Source: Undaria pinnatifida
Taxonomy: Eukaryota > Sar > Phaeophyceae > Laminariales > Alariaceae
Reading direction: 5' to 3'
Length of the DNA: 64,000 nt
Assembly (NCBI GenBank): GCA_012845835.1
Contig: JABAKD010000025.1
Span: 21,415,923 to 21,479,922 of the forward strand
This document shows positions 10,500 to 22,539 of this stretch, piece by piece (the first letter of the stretch is position 1; every line of letters starts with the position of its first letter). The notes below the pieces were generated by a model. That model was not told the origin of the DNA and ran no database searches. It saw only the letters and a list, made by a program, of their open reading frames with translations. The position numbers were made by a program, and so were the translations under genes.

Positions 10500-11660
10500 T
10501 GCTGAAATACGAGTGTGAATTCGAGACATTTGCAGATTCAAACGAGTATTTTTCTTCTGGGAGCATCTACTTATGTGTGTTATATATTTCGAATTCCGCG
10601 GACAAACCGTTTTATGTAAAATACCACTCGAGATCGAAACAATTGTCATCCCCCGGCGATGGCGAGAGAGCGCGCCACGGGTCGGCGCCGCACCAGCAGC
10701 GTGGGCTGTGCCCACCACACGTTGCTAGCAAAAACGTCGGCTGAATCGGCGTCTGTCTGCCCAGTACCAAGGCTGTTGAAGACTCGAGACATTTTCCCGA
10801 GCCCTACAAACCGCAATAGTAGTGCTTTTGTTGTTGTGCCTTTATTGATGAGTATATTTGCGTGATGAATTCTGATTTACTCCGTACAAACAGCTAGTTG
10901 CAGATTTAGGACTCCAGATCGAAACACTACACCCTCTCCCGTGATCGGGAGAGAGCGCACCTCGGGCGGGCACCGCACCACCAGCGTGGGTTGTGCCCAC
11001 CCCACGCTGCTACCGAAAATTTGGGGTGCATCGGCGGCTGTCTGCCGGAATACCCGTGTGTTAAAGAACTCGAGACATTCACAGATTCGTAAAAGCGAAT
11101 GCTTTTCTCGTGGGGCCTCTGATCATGTGGTATGGACCCCAAATTCTGCGGACGAACAGCTTGTTGTAAAAACCACTCGAGATCGAAACACTACACATCT
11201 CTCCGTGATCGCGAAAGAGCGCGCCGCTGGTCGCCGCCGCCCAGCCCACGCTGCTAGCAAAAAAAATGGGCTAAATCGGCGGCTGTCTGCCCGAATACGA
11301 GTCTTTTGAAGTAACTCGAGACCTTTTGCAGAGTCCTGAAAACGAGAATAATTATTCTGGGGCCCCTTAATATCTTAATATGTGGGATGAATCCATAATT
11401 CCGCGGACAAACCGTTTGTTGTAAGAAATCACTCCAGATCAGAACACTGCACATCTTCCCGTGATCGCGAGAGAGCGAGCCGCGGGTCAGCGCCGCACCG
11501 CCAGCATGTGGGCTGTGCCGACACCATGCTGCTAGCGAAAAAATGGGCTGAACCGGTGGTTTTGTGCCTCAGCAACGAGGCCGTCAATACACCTGGAGCC
11601 ATGCCAGCGAGCCGTAAGAACGAGTGCTTGTCGGGCCGCTAATAATATGGTGTGGGATCA
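10500..11660 (+). repeat. Tandem satellite array, unit about 267 bp, four to five copies
   Basis: The start block (GATCGAAACACTACA or a close variant) recurs at about 10631, 10918, 11171 and 11437. Each unit then has GTGATCG(C/G)GAGAGAGCGC, a block of the form CAGCGTGGGCTGTGCCCAC, and an ACTCGAGACATT-like end. The plus frames here (for example 10941-11309) are shadows of the repeat. A single inverted relative sits at about 16175-16420. Confidence 0.8.
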
Positions 11661-12171
11661 ATAATCGCCGTTGACAAGAATTTTTCTCTGGCAGGACGGG
11701 AGTGAAAAGAGCGCGGCCGCCTCGAAGCGAACGCTACAAAAGGCAGAGTGGGCACTGTGTTTTTGTTGGCGAGCTACGTAGGGTTGACACACGGCCCCCT
11801 CCCGTAGATCCCGTCGGCACGAGGTGCGAGCCGTACCTGACACCCATAAAGTCAGAGGTAATGCAATACATGATAGATATCGATAGACACCTGCAAGAAG
11901 GGTGTTTAGATTATTTGTTTTAACCAACCAGTCGCACCAACAGCCCAGCAATGCCTAAACTGCGGAGCGTGTTACAGCAGCGTCCACGCATAGCGTCCCC
12001 GTGCGCCGTAAGACACCGCAAGACGCCGCGCCCGATCGCCCAACGACAGCACGAGCTATAGCCTCCTCGACCACAGAGCAAAAGAAGAGTGGTCGGCCAA
12101 CCGGATATTAGATTGCAATAGCTTAAGCCTCCTGCTTTTCCCCCTGAAATCCTCTGCGGGAGAACAAAATT
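11661..12171. other. Low-copy DNA, no gene recognised
   Basis: Two short opposing frames (11658-11951 minus, 11702-11923 plus) overlap and match no family I know. Confidence 0.4.
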
Positions 12172-12480
12172 ATTTTAGCTGCTAAATAGTGTTGTGTGCT
12201 GACTGCATCTTTTGTTTTTTACGCGTGTTTATTGCGGTTCCACGCTGCGTGGCCAATCACCTTGCTGTATTTGCAATGTGCGTCTCTGCCTCGTGTAAAA
12301 CAGTTTGTGACCACCGAGCTTGTCTGTCTCACTACGAGGCATGGGCACGCGGACATTGGTTGTGCTCCACGTAGATGGGTGGAAATACCACATAACTGTT
12401 AGGAACGCACGTCTCGATCGCATGCAAGATTGTCGTATAAAATACTGGAGCCATGTCGATAGTATGATATTGACATATGG
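12172..12480 (-). repeat. Interspersed repeat, inverted copy of 4385-4690
   Basis: Reverse-complement similarity to 4385-4690 over almost the whole length, including CTGTCTCACTACGAGGCATG. It lies about 7.5 kb away in opposite orientation. Confidence 0.7.
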
Positions 12481-13700
12481 CAGCATGTTGTAATATCGAT
12501 TACTTCACTATTATTGGCAGCTGGACGTGACTTGGATAAAGGATTGACATATGACAGAATCGATATTTAGCTCTATAGTAAAACTCCATACAGAAAAAAC
12601 ACCAGGACAGGACAGGTGGACCAGCTCTGAATAGCAAGACATGGCGTGCTGAGAGACACAATTCCGTCAATAGGAGCCCATGGACACGCCGGGTGGGCTG
12701 ATCTACACTCTATTAATAGCACTCTACAGACGACATATCTGGGTCTCTAGACGGCGGGCTGCAGATGGCCGATGGCTATCGAGCTGACCGCTGACCTGAC
12801 CGCTTACCCCACAGCTCCGACCTACGATGCCGCAAACACCCAACTCTTGATGTCCGTACTATCGACTAGTAATTATCTCAGATACGGTCAATCTGCTGCT
12901 GTATACCTGTGAGTCACAGCGCGTAGCAGGTCGCAGGATTCCACGGCCACACCAGGCATATATTTTGTATCCTCTGTCTGCTACAACCGAGCGCTCTCCC
13001 AGCCAGGCTTGTGAGGTTTCGAATCGTCGGTTTGCGGGGTCGGCGCCACAAGCTGTGACTTGCAGTCTTCCACTGCTATACTCTTACAGTAGCCTGTCGT
13101 GGGGAATGTCAGCTTCTTTTGTTTCTTTTATGTTCGCCTTCTGATCGAGTAGCCCAGGGGACATCCAAACCACAACGGCCACTTTCAAATCCCCGTGTGA
13201 CATCTGTAAGCGGAGCCCGCTCAGATCACACCCGAGGCTCTACGCAGCGACAACGTCTATGGGATTTCTTTGCTGGCCCAACAGAGAAGATGCTGCCAGG
13301 CTTACTCTGCAACTATCTAGCTGAGCCGCCGTCTACAATCCATGTCGTTTTTCGAACCGTGAAGCTCGCCTCGGCATCGCTCGGGATCAATGAAGACGGC
13401 TGCGGCGGACTGCGCGTGCCAGCTAGATGGTGGCTTGCCGATTTTTCTGCCCCACACCGTCTTCGACAGGTGAAGATAAGACCCGCGGCCCTTTATGTCC
13501 TTGTGATACGAACACTGCCATGCAATGTTGACGCACATGCGACTCACAGTGTTTCTACCTCAGCCTACGAGCAACCTTCTTGTTTCGGCGGTGCGAAGTG
13601 ACCGAGGGATCGCCATGTACGTATGTGGCCATGTTTGCTAATCTTTTTTGTGTGCTCTTTAATATTCAATCGGTCGTACTCACAGCTGACGGGTTTCAAT
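12481..13700. other. Low-copy stretch with an unrecognised 160-codon frame
   Basis: This is one of the longest stretches without obvious repeats. The frame at 13119-13601 (plus, 160 codons) has no recognised domain, signal peptide or repeat, and a 76-codon frame opposes it. Chance cannot be excluded at this length. Microsatellites and C-tracts are absent here. If any host exon is in the left half of the window, this is a plausible place, but I cannot show it. Confidence 0.3.
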
Positions 13701-13704
13701 TATA

Positions 13705-14840
13705 AAAACTAAAATGCACTCCAGCTGTGAGATCGAAGATTTCGTCGAAACTCATCTTTGCAAGCTGTGTGTGATACTCCGATCGCGCGTATTACGGGTT
13801 GTGTGTCCTCATTAAGGATATAGGTCGGCGACTCCCCTTGCAACTACAGCGTAGCTATCAGCGTCAACAGGGTGATGTTAGTCAGTCTGTGCGCGGAAAC
13901 TGTAAATCCCGTTTTTGAGGGAGACAGAATCTGACAGCTGTGGAAGGAAATGCATCCGTTTATCAAGTGAATCCTGTAAGTCGAATAACCGGCGAGGGGA
14001 GGGCCGAGTTTTTAGGGACGTGGGGGCCTGGGTTTGATCAAGAGGGCGCGGGGGGGGGGGGGGGAAGGGGGGGGGGGACAGGTGGGGCAGGTCGATTCGT
14101 GCGTGGAAACTATAAATCCTTCTTGTGGGGAGGGGAGGGGGTGTGTGGCGCGACGGGGGGGGGGGGGGGGGGGGGGGGCTTTAGGTCGCATAGATGTAAG
14201 GGCTTGCTATACGCGTGGTGTTAGGTCTAGGCAATGGCGCGGGTGGTGGTGAAGGGGGGGGCGTTGGGGGCGGGGGGGGGGGGGGAATTGCAGCAACGGC
14301 ATGGACGGCTCTAAAAAGATAATGAGGCGATATTCTGGGTGTGAAAGTATTTATTACTTTGATTTGGCGGATTTCGATATTAGGTGGGGCGTTTGAGCAA
14401 GAGAGAGCGAGAAAATGAAAAAAAGGGGGGGGGGATCGGTTTTCAATAGGTTTAGGTACATAACATAATATTAAAATACACTCCAGCTACGAGATGAAGG
14501 ATTTGGTCGACAGTGATCTACGCAACATTGTGTGTGATCCTCCGATCGCGCGTATTAATTATATATGTGGCAGCTTGCTATACGCTCGGTGCTGGGTCTA
14601 GGCGATCGTGCGGGGTGTGGGGAAGGAGGGGGCGTTGGAGGGGGGGAGGGGGGAGGAATGAAAGCTACGTTATGGATAGCTAGAAAAATATGGCGTGATA
14701 TCAATTGCTTCGAATTACTTAATACTCTGGCCGATTTCGATTGCAAGTGGGGCGTTTGAACGGACTGGGCAGGGAACAAAAAAGGGAGGGCGGAGATGAG
14801 TTGGAGCTACGGCATGGATGGCTAGAAGGATAATGAGATA
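13705..14840 (-). repeat. CCR block, minus orientation, several modules
   Basis: It starts at the family 3' end in reverse (GCACTCCAGCTGTGAGATCG near 13713) after TATAAAAACTAAAAT. It then runs back through TCGGCGACTCCCCTTGCAAC, GACAGCTGTGGAAGG and the G-tracts. A second, diverged module set begins at about 14475 (ACACTCCAGCTACGAGATGA). Glycine-rich frames here are G-tract translations. Confidence 0.8.
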
Positions 14841-15880
14841 CTTATTATAGAAAATGGTATGTTCAAACACAAGTACGAGTACCGGTAACGAGTACCTGGC
14901 ACGCATTCGTCTACAGCGTGAATGGTGCACCGCTAATCGAAGCCAGCGATCAGCAGAGCACGGTTGCACGCCTACCTCTCACTCACGTCGCGCAACTGTG
15001 ACGAGTTCAGGAGTGGTGATAGATGAAGGGTTCGTTCTACTCTAAATACAGCAGCAGCAGTAGGCCTGTCTGCCGTCTGTATTATTTTTTAAAATAATTC
15101 TGTAGTTGCGGCCTCGGTATTCAAACTTGGACTTTTTCGTGTACCAGGTATCATTTTGTCGTCGCAGGGAAGCCCATCCATACAGCAGAAGCCCAACCTC
15201 CGGCTGGGAAGGGAGTCCCGCTTGGCTGGCGCCCCGAAGAGTGGGTGATGGGTGTAATCTGTATTGGTGCGTGCTATAATATTGACGGGTTTCCGAGCAG
15301 GAAGGAATACAACTATAAATTGGTGTATAGCACTGCTGTCTGGGAGAAGAATGTATCGTCGTCGACTGGTTCGTGGATCGAGGAAGACCAAAACGTTCTC
15401 ACGCCCCTTGTTGGCAAGGAAGGCGAAGGAATGTAAACGGATGTTGGCAAGGACAGGAAAGGGAGGGTTCCAGGTTCGGTCTACCATGACCTGTATTTTA
15501 GACGAGATGACAGGCCACCTGCCACACGTGTACCACACCACCCGTCACACGACGACAAAAGACGATCTATACGACCTCGTTCGTAGATCTTTCTCTCTTG
15601 AATTTTCAAATATTTTAAATCGAAACGATGACAACGGGATTCATACTTGTACAGCAGAAGTCGAGGAATTTGTTGCATCTCAAGGCGCCGCATGCCTCGC
15701 CATTTGCAGCTTTGCCAACTCCCTCCCCCTTTCGCTCTCTCCGCCGTCCTTGCCCTCGCATTGCCTGCCCTGACGATGTGCATCGTACTGCTCGCACTGC
15801 CCCAGGTGTCACTTTACGCTGCTGCTGGATTTGTCCGGGGAATTCGGGATTCATCCCAAATAATTGTCCCCGTTTTATGG
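14841..15880. other. Low-copy stretch with opposing unrecognised frames
   Basis: Frames of 169 codons (15264-15773, plus), 150 codons (15089-15541, minus) and 133 codons (15615-16016, minus) overlap one another. None shows a recognised domain. The last enters CCR sequence, which argues against coding. A polypyrimidine-rich patch lies near 15715-15770. Confidence 0.3.
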
Positions 15881-16170
15881 CTTCGGCGCACAGACTGACT
15901 AATATCACCCTGTCGACCCAGATAGCTACACTGCTGTGGTGGAAAGGGAAGTCGCCGACATATATATATCCTTGATGAGGACACACAACCCGTAATACGC
16001 GCGGTCGGAGTATCACACACAGCTTGCAAACATAAGTTTCGACGAAATCGCCGACCTAGAAACACAACGCGTAATACGCGCGATCGGAGTATCACAGACA
16101 GCTTGCAAATACCAGTATGAGCTTCGACAAAATCTTCGATCTCACAGCTGAAGTGTATTCAATTTTTTAT
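15880..16170 (+). repeat. CCR copy with a duplicated 3' module
   Basis: The family 3' segment is present, with its last part of about 110 bp (around CGCGCGATCGGAGTATCACA) repeated at about 15995 and 16075. It closes with a GGAGTGT-like end (here GAAGTGTATTC) and TATAATAC. Confidence 0.7.
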
Positions 16171-16174
16171 AATA

Positions 16175-16420
16175 CAATTAGACTAGAGGCCCCACAAGGA
16201 AAACATTCGTTTTTATGACTCTAGAACAGGTCTCGAGTTCTTTAACAGACTCGTATTTCTGCAGACAGCTGCTGATTCAGCTAAATTTGTCGCCAGCAGC
16301 GTGGCGTGGGCACAGCCCGCGCTGGTGGTGCGGTGCACGCCCACGGCGCGCTCTCTCGCGATCACGGGGGTGTGTGTATTGTTTTGATCTGGAGTGAAAA
16401 ATCTACAAGCGGTTTGTACT
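16175..16420 (-). repeat. Inverted, displaced unit of the 10500-11660 satellite
   Basis: Blocks such as GCCAGCAGCGTGGCGTGGGC, CGCTCTCTCGCGATCACGG and TTTGATCTGGAGTG are reverse complements of the satellite unit. One unit only, sandwiched between two CCR copies. Confidence 0.7.
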
Positions 16421-16474
16421 ACGGAGGATTCGAAATTCATCGCACATATAAACATATTAATGTAGTTGCAACGG

Positions 16475-16990
16475 GAGTCGCGGACCTGTATCCTTAATGA
16501 GGACATACAATCCGTAATACTTTCGATCGGAGTATCACACACAGCTTGCAAAGATGAGTTTCGACAAAATATTCGATCTCACAGCTGGAGTGTATTTTCA
16601 TTTTTTATAATACATTTAGACTCGTGTTTTGCCCCTCCTTCCTCACCACTCGCACCATCGCCTAGACCTAGCACCGTTCGTATAGTAAGTTCCTACCTGG
16701 TATACACTCATACGATTAAAAACGGCTGAAAAAAACCCTTCCCCGCTTTTCTCCCCCCCCCACTACTTGAACATCCCCCCCCCTCTCCTCATCGGTTGTA
16801 CGATTTACACATGTACAACTGATGCGTTCCTCCCACAACCGCCAGATTTTTCCCCTTCAAGGGTTAGTCTATAATAGCTGCTGCACAGATTGAGTCCCCC
16901 CCCCCCCCCTCTACTTCCCCCTCCCCCCCCCCTGCGCCCCCGGCCCCCATGCCTAAAAATCTCCGCTCTTCCCTCATCGGTTGTACGTCT
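16475..16990 (+). repeat. CCR copies, plus orientation
   Basis: A short 3'-end copy (GACCTGTATCCTTAATGAGG to TTTTATAATAC, ending near 16613) is followed by poly-C modules with ATCGCCTAGACCTAGCACC and GTTGTACGATTTACAC. The long minus frame 16805-17638 begins in different DNA and runs into these modules; its Gly-rich end is a C-tract shadow. Confidence 0.7.
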
Positions 16991-17094
16991 TGTACCGGAT
17001 ATATGCATATATACAACCATTCTTTGTTTCAGGGATTCGGTCAGGAGTTTTTTTCGTTTCGGCCTAAACATACGATTCGCGGAACTGGAATTCT

Positions 17095-18520
17095 CGGTCA
17101 AATAGCTTCGTTCGAGCGCCGGCTTCGGGGGGCGGCTCCAACGCCCCTCGCCCTGCCGTGTCCGTTCCGCACATGGACGTGAACGCGGACGGATGCCGAT
17201 CGAGACAAGCAGGAAGTTGCAAATATACCGCATGTCGAGGAGGAATTCTGGATATTTTGGTTGTATCTTGATGTCTGCAGCGCCTGGATGATTTGCAAAA
17301 ATTGGCATAATTTCCAAACGGTAGTTGCTACTGTTTTGAATTTTGCGGTGGCACACTCTCCAGCGTTTATTTTGCTTGACGTCTGCAGGGCTTGAGCGTT
17401 CGTTTGTTTTGCTAGACGTCTGCAGCGCATGAACGAATGAAACACGTCCTCGGGGGGCGGCCCAAACGTCCCTGGCCCTGCCGTATCCGTTCCGCACCTG
17501 GCCGGGATCGGGTACATGGGCTGAGCGAGACAAGCTAGAAGTGCGCAAAATTTTGTAGTTTTGGGCGGTAGGCGCCCGAGCTATTCTTCGATCTTGGCAT
17601 ATGCAGAGCTTGAACAAAAAAAACATATGGGAGAACATTTATTTGCAATTGCCATCATTTCCAAATTTTGGGGGTCGTATTTCGTTTCCACAACCCGTTT
17701 TTCATGGTCACATCTCGACGCGTTTGGCCTATTGCAACTGCTATGTCGTTGCTTTTTGATATCAGATTTCACGGTTTAATACCTTTGTTCGAACGTTCGT
17801 TGTCTTCGAGGGGGACCCAACGACACCATTACACCCAGTGTCCGTGCCGATTCTTCATCCTAGAGAGATACAACTTACCAGGTATTATGTAATCACAGAC
17901 TGTGAGGCAGAGTACACCAAACAATCGCAACCAATTAAGGTATGAAGCAAGTGAAATGCTAGCGTACCGTACCGGGTACGAGAACACAACAAAACAGACC
18001 AGACCACTAAAACATTGAAAATATCCACAACGAACGGAGTGGTCGCTCTTAAAAATCGCAGTACGAGAGGCAATGATTTGTCAGTCTTTTTCGTCGGCGC
18101 TCCAAAGAGTCGTCCCGTATATTTTGGTCCACGACAACGAGCTATCTTTCAGGACCGCAAAAAAATATTCCACACGAATTCCATGTAAATTTATCCCCAC
18201 AAACGAAACCTGGATGCACTTCTAGAGGTACGTGTGATTATCAAGGTAGTGGTGTTTCGAACGCTGCGTCGTGTGGTTGCAAGAGTTGCGCTGGCTACTG
18301 ACTGCTGCTGTTGTTGCCGGTCAATCCGTTCAGCACCCCGACGTGAACGCGGATGAATGCACGAGCGAGACAAGCGAGAAGCGCGCAAAAAAATGTATTT
18401 TGTTCGGTACTCTCCTGCTATTCTTGGATCTTGATGTATGGAGAGGTTGATAAAACAAAACTTGGCGAGACATTATTCCCAAATTGGCGTCATATTTTGT
18501 CCCAAAACTAATAAAATATT
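17095..18520. repeat. Three dispersed direct repeats with unit-specific insertions
   Basis: Units near 17110-17430, 17448-17700 and 18330-18500 share CCCTGCCGTGTCCGTTCCGC (or variants), GAGCGAGACAAGC and (A/T)TCTTCGATCTTG followed by a Lys/Phe-rich AT stretch. ATCTTGATGTCTGCAGCGC recurs several times in the first. The minus frame 16805-17638 crosses the first two units and repeats within itself; no domain was recognised. Confidence 0.6.
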
Positions 18521-19235
18521 TACAGTCAAAAAAATCTTCACGGTATTGCGGTAGGTATCATAGTAGTGCATTTATTTATTGAATTTCGGTAGGTACACGT
18601 ACATACATACATGGATATAGACGTGGCAAGCGGACGCATGACCAAAACGAGGATGAGGTAGTAGGGGTTACGACTACTGCCCCAGAAAAGCCACGCAGCA
18701 GCATTTCGAGTGGCTGTATCCCCGGGGCCTCGAGGTTGGTGTGATACAAGTTTGGGCAGATCGACATTGTGGTACGCTCGTGCAAGCAGTATACTTCGAA
18801 TCAGGTGCGTACGAGTGAGACCACACACGGCGATGCTCTATCACACACAATATGCTTTTTATCTATAACCTATTTTATGGCATGGAGCAATGGTGTACCT
18901 TACATTTTCGACACCAAAAACAAGGGAAAAATAATCGTTCCTCCTGTTGTTAAGCTGCGCCACGCGCAGGTCGTAGTAAAAGTCGACAGTATCCACGGAA
19001 GAAACCAGTAAGTGGCATGCATTCGTACCGTATCGCATCGTACGCGTTTGGTGTTATTCTTTCCCGAAGACTCTTTGGAGGATGGCGTGCTTTGTTGTTG
19101 TTGAGGTCCCAGACTCCGTTGCTGTAATCGTTTGCCGGTCAAGTGCAAGCGGTCGTGTTGGTACGTAACTGACAAGTCAGTGTGTGGAGCTTCGTTCTAG
19201 ACGTGCTACTTGCTGCTGATTGCTGATTGATCATC
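18521..19235. other. Low-copy DNA, no gene recognised
   Basis: Only short overlapping frames are present. The frame at 18769-19011 (plus, 80 codons) has no recognised domain. Confidence 0.4.
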
Positions 19236-19239
19236 TCTT

Positions 19240-19560
19240 CTAGCGACTTTTTTTTTTTGCACAGCAGTTATACTTTCCAGCTTCTGGACATACAAGCCGT
19301 GATCACACTGTCGTCCTTTCCCCCCCCTCGGTTATTCATTTCATTTTTATTTGCGCATAGGGTTCAGCACCCACTGATCGTCGATTCTTTATCGAGTGTT
19401 GCTAACTCACGCCCTTGAGCTTTCCGCAAGTCAATTAGTGTACAAGAAAACGCCCCACGAAAATCTATACGAATACGAACTCCGCGGGATTCGAACTCAC
19501 GAAATTGACCTATCTATACCAGCCCCGAGGATAACCTGATACGCCACCGCGGCAGTGAGT
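19240..19560 (-). mobile_element. SINE-1 copy
   Basis: In reverse orientation it shows a T-rich end (19250-19258), then the body, then the B-box complement GGATTCGAACTCACG, then the A-box complement CCTGATACGCCACCG. It abuts a SINE-2 copy head to head, with about ten bases between the tRNA-like heads. Confidence 0.75.
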
Positions 19561-19567
19561 GACAGAA

Positions 19568-19850
19568 AGCCGATCGCCCCGGTGGTCTAGTAGGGTTACA
19601 CTATTTATACTATTAATAGCGTTGGTGTCCCTGAGTTAAGTAACCACCGCATTGTGAGCTTTGTTGACTTGATTTATTTGCAGAAGAAAACGAGTAAAAA
19701 ACATGATCAACGAAATAAATGCTGAAACAATCGCCTAGCAGCGTGGGTAGGTACAATTCGACGCGAATCGTCGGGGGAAGAAAATAAATGCGGAGTTGTT
19801 CGCGCGATAAAAATTGATGGATGTACCGTAGTGGGGATGGGGAAGGAGAG
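19568..19850 (+). mobile_element. SINE-2 copy
   Basis: The head CGATCGCCCCGGTGGTCTAG resembles the SINE-1 head, but the body differs. CGCCTAGCAGCGTGGGTAGG and TTCGACGCGAATCG match the reverse complements of the copies at 28760-29085 and 37510-37865. The B box is poorly preserved in this copy. Confidence 0.6.
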
Positions 19851-20129
19851 TCCGCTACATGACCCCGAGTCTCAGTTACACTACTGGAAGGGCGAGAGTA
19901 GTGCGAGCATCACAATAAATGGGATGGGAAAAAGGAAAGAAGTCAAGTGTATTACTGCTGCTGCAATAATACCAAACCCACGCAAGTTGCACCGATCGAC
20001 TCGATCTGGACTGACTGCTGCATATTATGCAATTGGTTCATGTACAACTTCTCTAAATCACAGGCCAGTATGAGATGATAGTCATTGAACTTGCTGAACT
20101 TCTTAGTGAGTGGTGGTTTCCTTTCTCTA

Positions 20130-21240
20130 CGAACCCCGGCCGAGCCGGTCAATCGAAGGTTGGGTTACACTGTGGGGGGTGGTATCGAGGCACGGGGTCA
20201 AATAAAATGTCCGCGTACAGAGGGGTTGGGGTATACGAATAAAAATTCAACAGTAGCGTGAGTTGCCGCATTTTTTCTAGTTGAAACTACTTTGAAGGAT
20301 TTCTGAACCGGGGTTGGACCCTGTTCTGTGATTGGCTGGCGTTGTATTCGAACCTTAGCTAGCTAAGGCTTCCACACCGTGCGATGTGGTGTCGACCCGG
20401 GAGAAGTCGATTTTCGTCCTCGGTTTGTTGGAGTTGATGGGGTATGGAAGGATTTCTGGAACGGCGATGGGGCCCTATCCTCATCGGGTGCGTCGAAACG
20501 CCCCCCGCCCATTTGCTGGTCTATCTCCTTCCCGGGTGTCCATGGCTCTACGAGCTGCACAGCCACTTAGCGATAAGCCAATGTGAATAATAGATGATTA
20601 TCGCACCGATTATGCGGGGCTGTGTCGACCCGCGGGGGAAGTCGGTTATCGTCCCCGGTTTGTCAGGATTTCTGAAACGGGCACAGGACTCTATATCCTC
20701 CGATGGTGACGCTGCCCTTATGTCCGAGCCCCAGCCAATAAGCGGTAAGCGAATATATTTGGGGTTCCACGTCGTGCGGAGTGGTGCCGACACGGGAGGT
20801 CATCGTTATTGTTCCCGCGTTTTTGGAGCTGTAGGGGTTCGGGGGATTCATGAATCGGGGATGGGACCCTATCTTCCCCGTGTGCGACGGAAATGCCCGG
20901 CCTCTATCCGCCTAGGACGGCGCTGTGGAGCTCGAATCAATCAGCGATTAGCCAACGGATTGGGGTTTTCTCACCGTGCAGAGTGGTGGCGACCCAAGAA
21001 AGCTCCGTTTGCTTCCCCGGTTGATGGACGTTTTAGAGATGTGGAACGATCTTTGGACCGGGGATGGGACCCTATATCCTCCCGAGGTGGAGCTGGCTCA
21101 ACATGCGAACCATGGCCAATCAGAAAGTCGGCCGGTGGGGTTGGGATTTCCACACCGTGCGGGGAGGTATCATGTGTGGATGGATTCCGATCCCGGCATG
21201 TGATCCTATCGTGCCCGGGTGACGCCTACTTTGTGTATGA
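20130..21240 (+). repeat. Tandem satellite array, unit about 190-200 bp
   Basis: Diverged monomers recur near 20300 (partial), 20373, 20618, 20773, 20973 and 21152. Each carries a CACCGTGCGGAGTGGTG-like block, a GACCCG-GGGAAGTC-like block, a CCCCGGTTTG-type block and GGGGATGGGACCCTAT. A 233-codon plus frame (20594-21295) stays open across four monomers and ends close to an AATAAA at about 21290. Repeat peptides are not in register, so coding is doubtful. Confidence 0.75.
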
Positions 21241-21295
21241 ATCCTGTCCAATGCGCGGTCAGACACAAGTGACATGTTTCACTTTCGTACAATAA

Positions 21296-21985
21296 AACTT
21301 TAGTCTGAAATACTCAGCTGACAAAATCGTGAGCGTTGTAGTCGCGTACTGTATCTACAAGAAGTGAGCGATCTACACAGCCAGGAACAAGCAGCCGCAT
21401 TGCAATAGCATTGGAGGAGTTAAATGACTAAGGCAGTCATACCACCGTGTTTCGCGCCTGGAACAACGTCAGCACGTTTCTCCACGATCAGACAACATAC
21501 AGACAGTTGATCTGGGAGGCTCGGAGCAAGATAATACTATTATATCATCCTTTGTGTATTGCAGAAGCTGGCTCAGTACGCGTCTCTCTGGCTACGCAGA
21601 GAACACGCAGCGGACATGGCCAGTCACCTTACTGGCCCCAGATTCTTGATAGAGGTAAAACATCATAAGAAACGCACTCGACACGTTTCGTCGCTAGACT
21701 AAAGGGTCAGTCGGCGTGTCGTCGGATTTATCCGATCGGAATCTGATGAACGAAGCTCGGAATCAGATTCATTAAAAAAACGCCAATTATATATAGTACG
21801 AGGTACATTGTTATGATTATTAGTCTCTATCGAACTCTTGGCATTACCTTACATACCGCACGTGCACACTATGATTTTGTGTGGTGACCTTTTTCACTTT
21901 AGCAAGTAGTGAATCGGACAATTCGAAGTGCTACCCTGCCCTACCCGAACCATGGGTCCGGCACCCAAATGCCGGCACCCATGCG
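21296..21985. other. Low-copy DNA, no gene recognised
   Basis: No family was recognised. A small GGCACCC/ATGCCGGCACCC inverted motif lies near 21958-21985. Confidence 0.4.
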
Positions 21986-21989
21986 GAGC

Positions 21990-22272
21990 CCTTGTACTTG
22001 ATAAACTGATGATGCCTTTCCTTCCACAGCTAGCTGTCAGATGTTGCCCCCCTCAGAAACGAATTTGTTTATATAATGTCCGCGCACAGATTGTTTAACA
22101 TCATCCTGTCGCCCCTGGTACAAGCTACATTGCAGTTCCAAGGGGAGCCGCCGACCTGTATCCGTAATGAGGACACATCCACTACTACGCGCGATCGGAG
22201 TATCGCAGCTTGCAAATATGAGTTTCGACGAAATCCTCTCCACAGCTGGAGTGTAATATTATTTTTATAATA
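21990..22272 (+). repeat. CCR copy, 5'-truncated
   Basis: It begins at the TGATAAACTGATG module and runs through GTCCGCGCACAGATTG, GGGGAGCCGCCGACCTGTAT and CGCGATCGGAGTATCGCAGC. It ends at GGAGTGTAATATTATTTTTATAATAG. The 88 bp of the 3' end are the best preserved part. Confidence 0.75.
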
Positions 22273-22539
22273 GTCTACAAGATCTCCCTTCGGAGTGGGC
22301 TCATGAGAGCACAGCGGATGGGGGTGATGCAAGACGAAAGCAAACTTTGATATAGATTTGAAACGCCTCTTTTCCCGCAACAACCCGCTGCCGAAACACA
22401 GCGCGAACCACTTCCTGTACGAACGCACACGGATGTTCAGCCCGTGTCAACACTGCTGAGCGGCGCACCCAGCCCCTAAGTAGTATGACGATATTATGTT
22501 AAACTAAAAAAATATATATAATTGAAAAACAGCAGTTTT

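Noticed and set aside
13119-13601. 160-codon plus frame in low-copy DNA
   Set aside because: No recognised motif, no clear splice or promoter context, and an opposing frame. Kept only as part of an unassigned stretch.
16805-17638. 277-codon minus frame, among the longest in the window
   Set aside because: It crosses two related repeat units and a C-tract module and shows no domain. Repeated internal peptides follow the DNA repeat.
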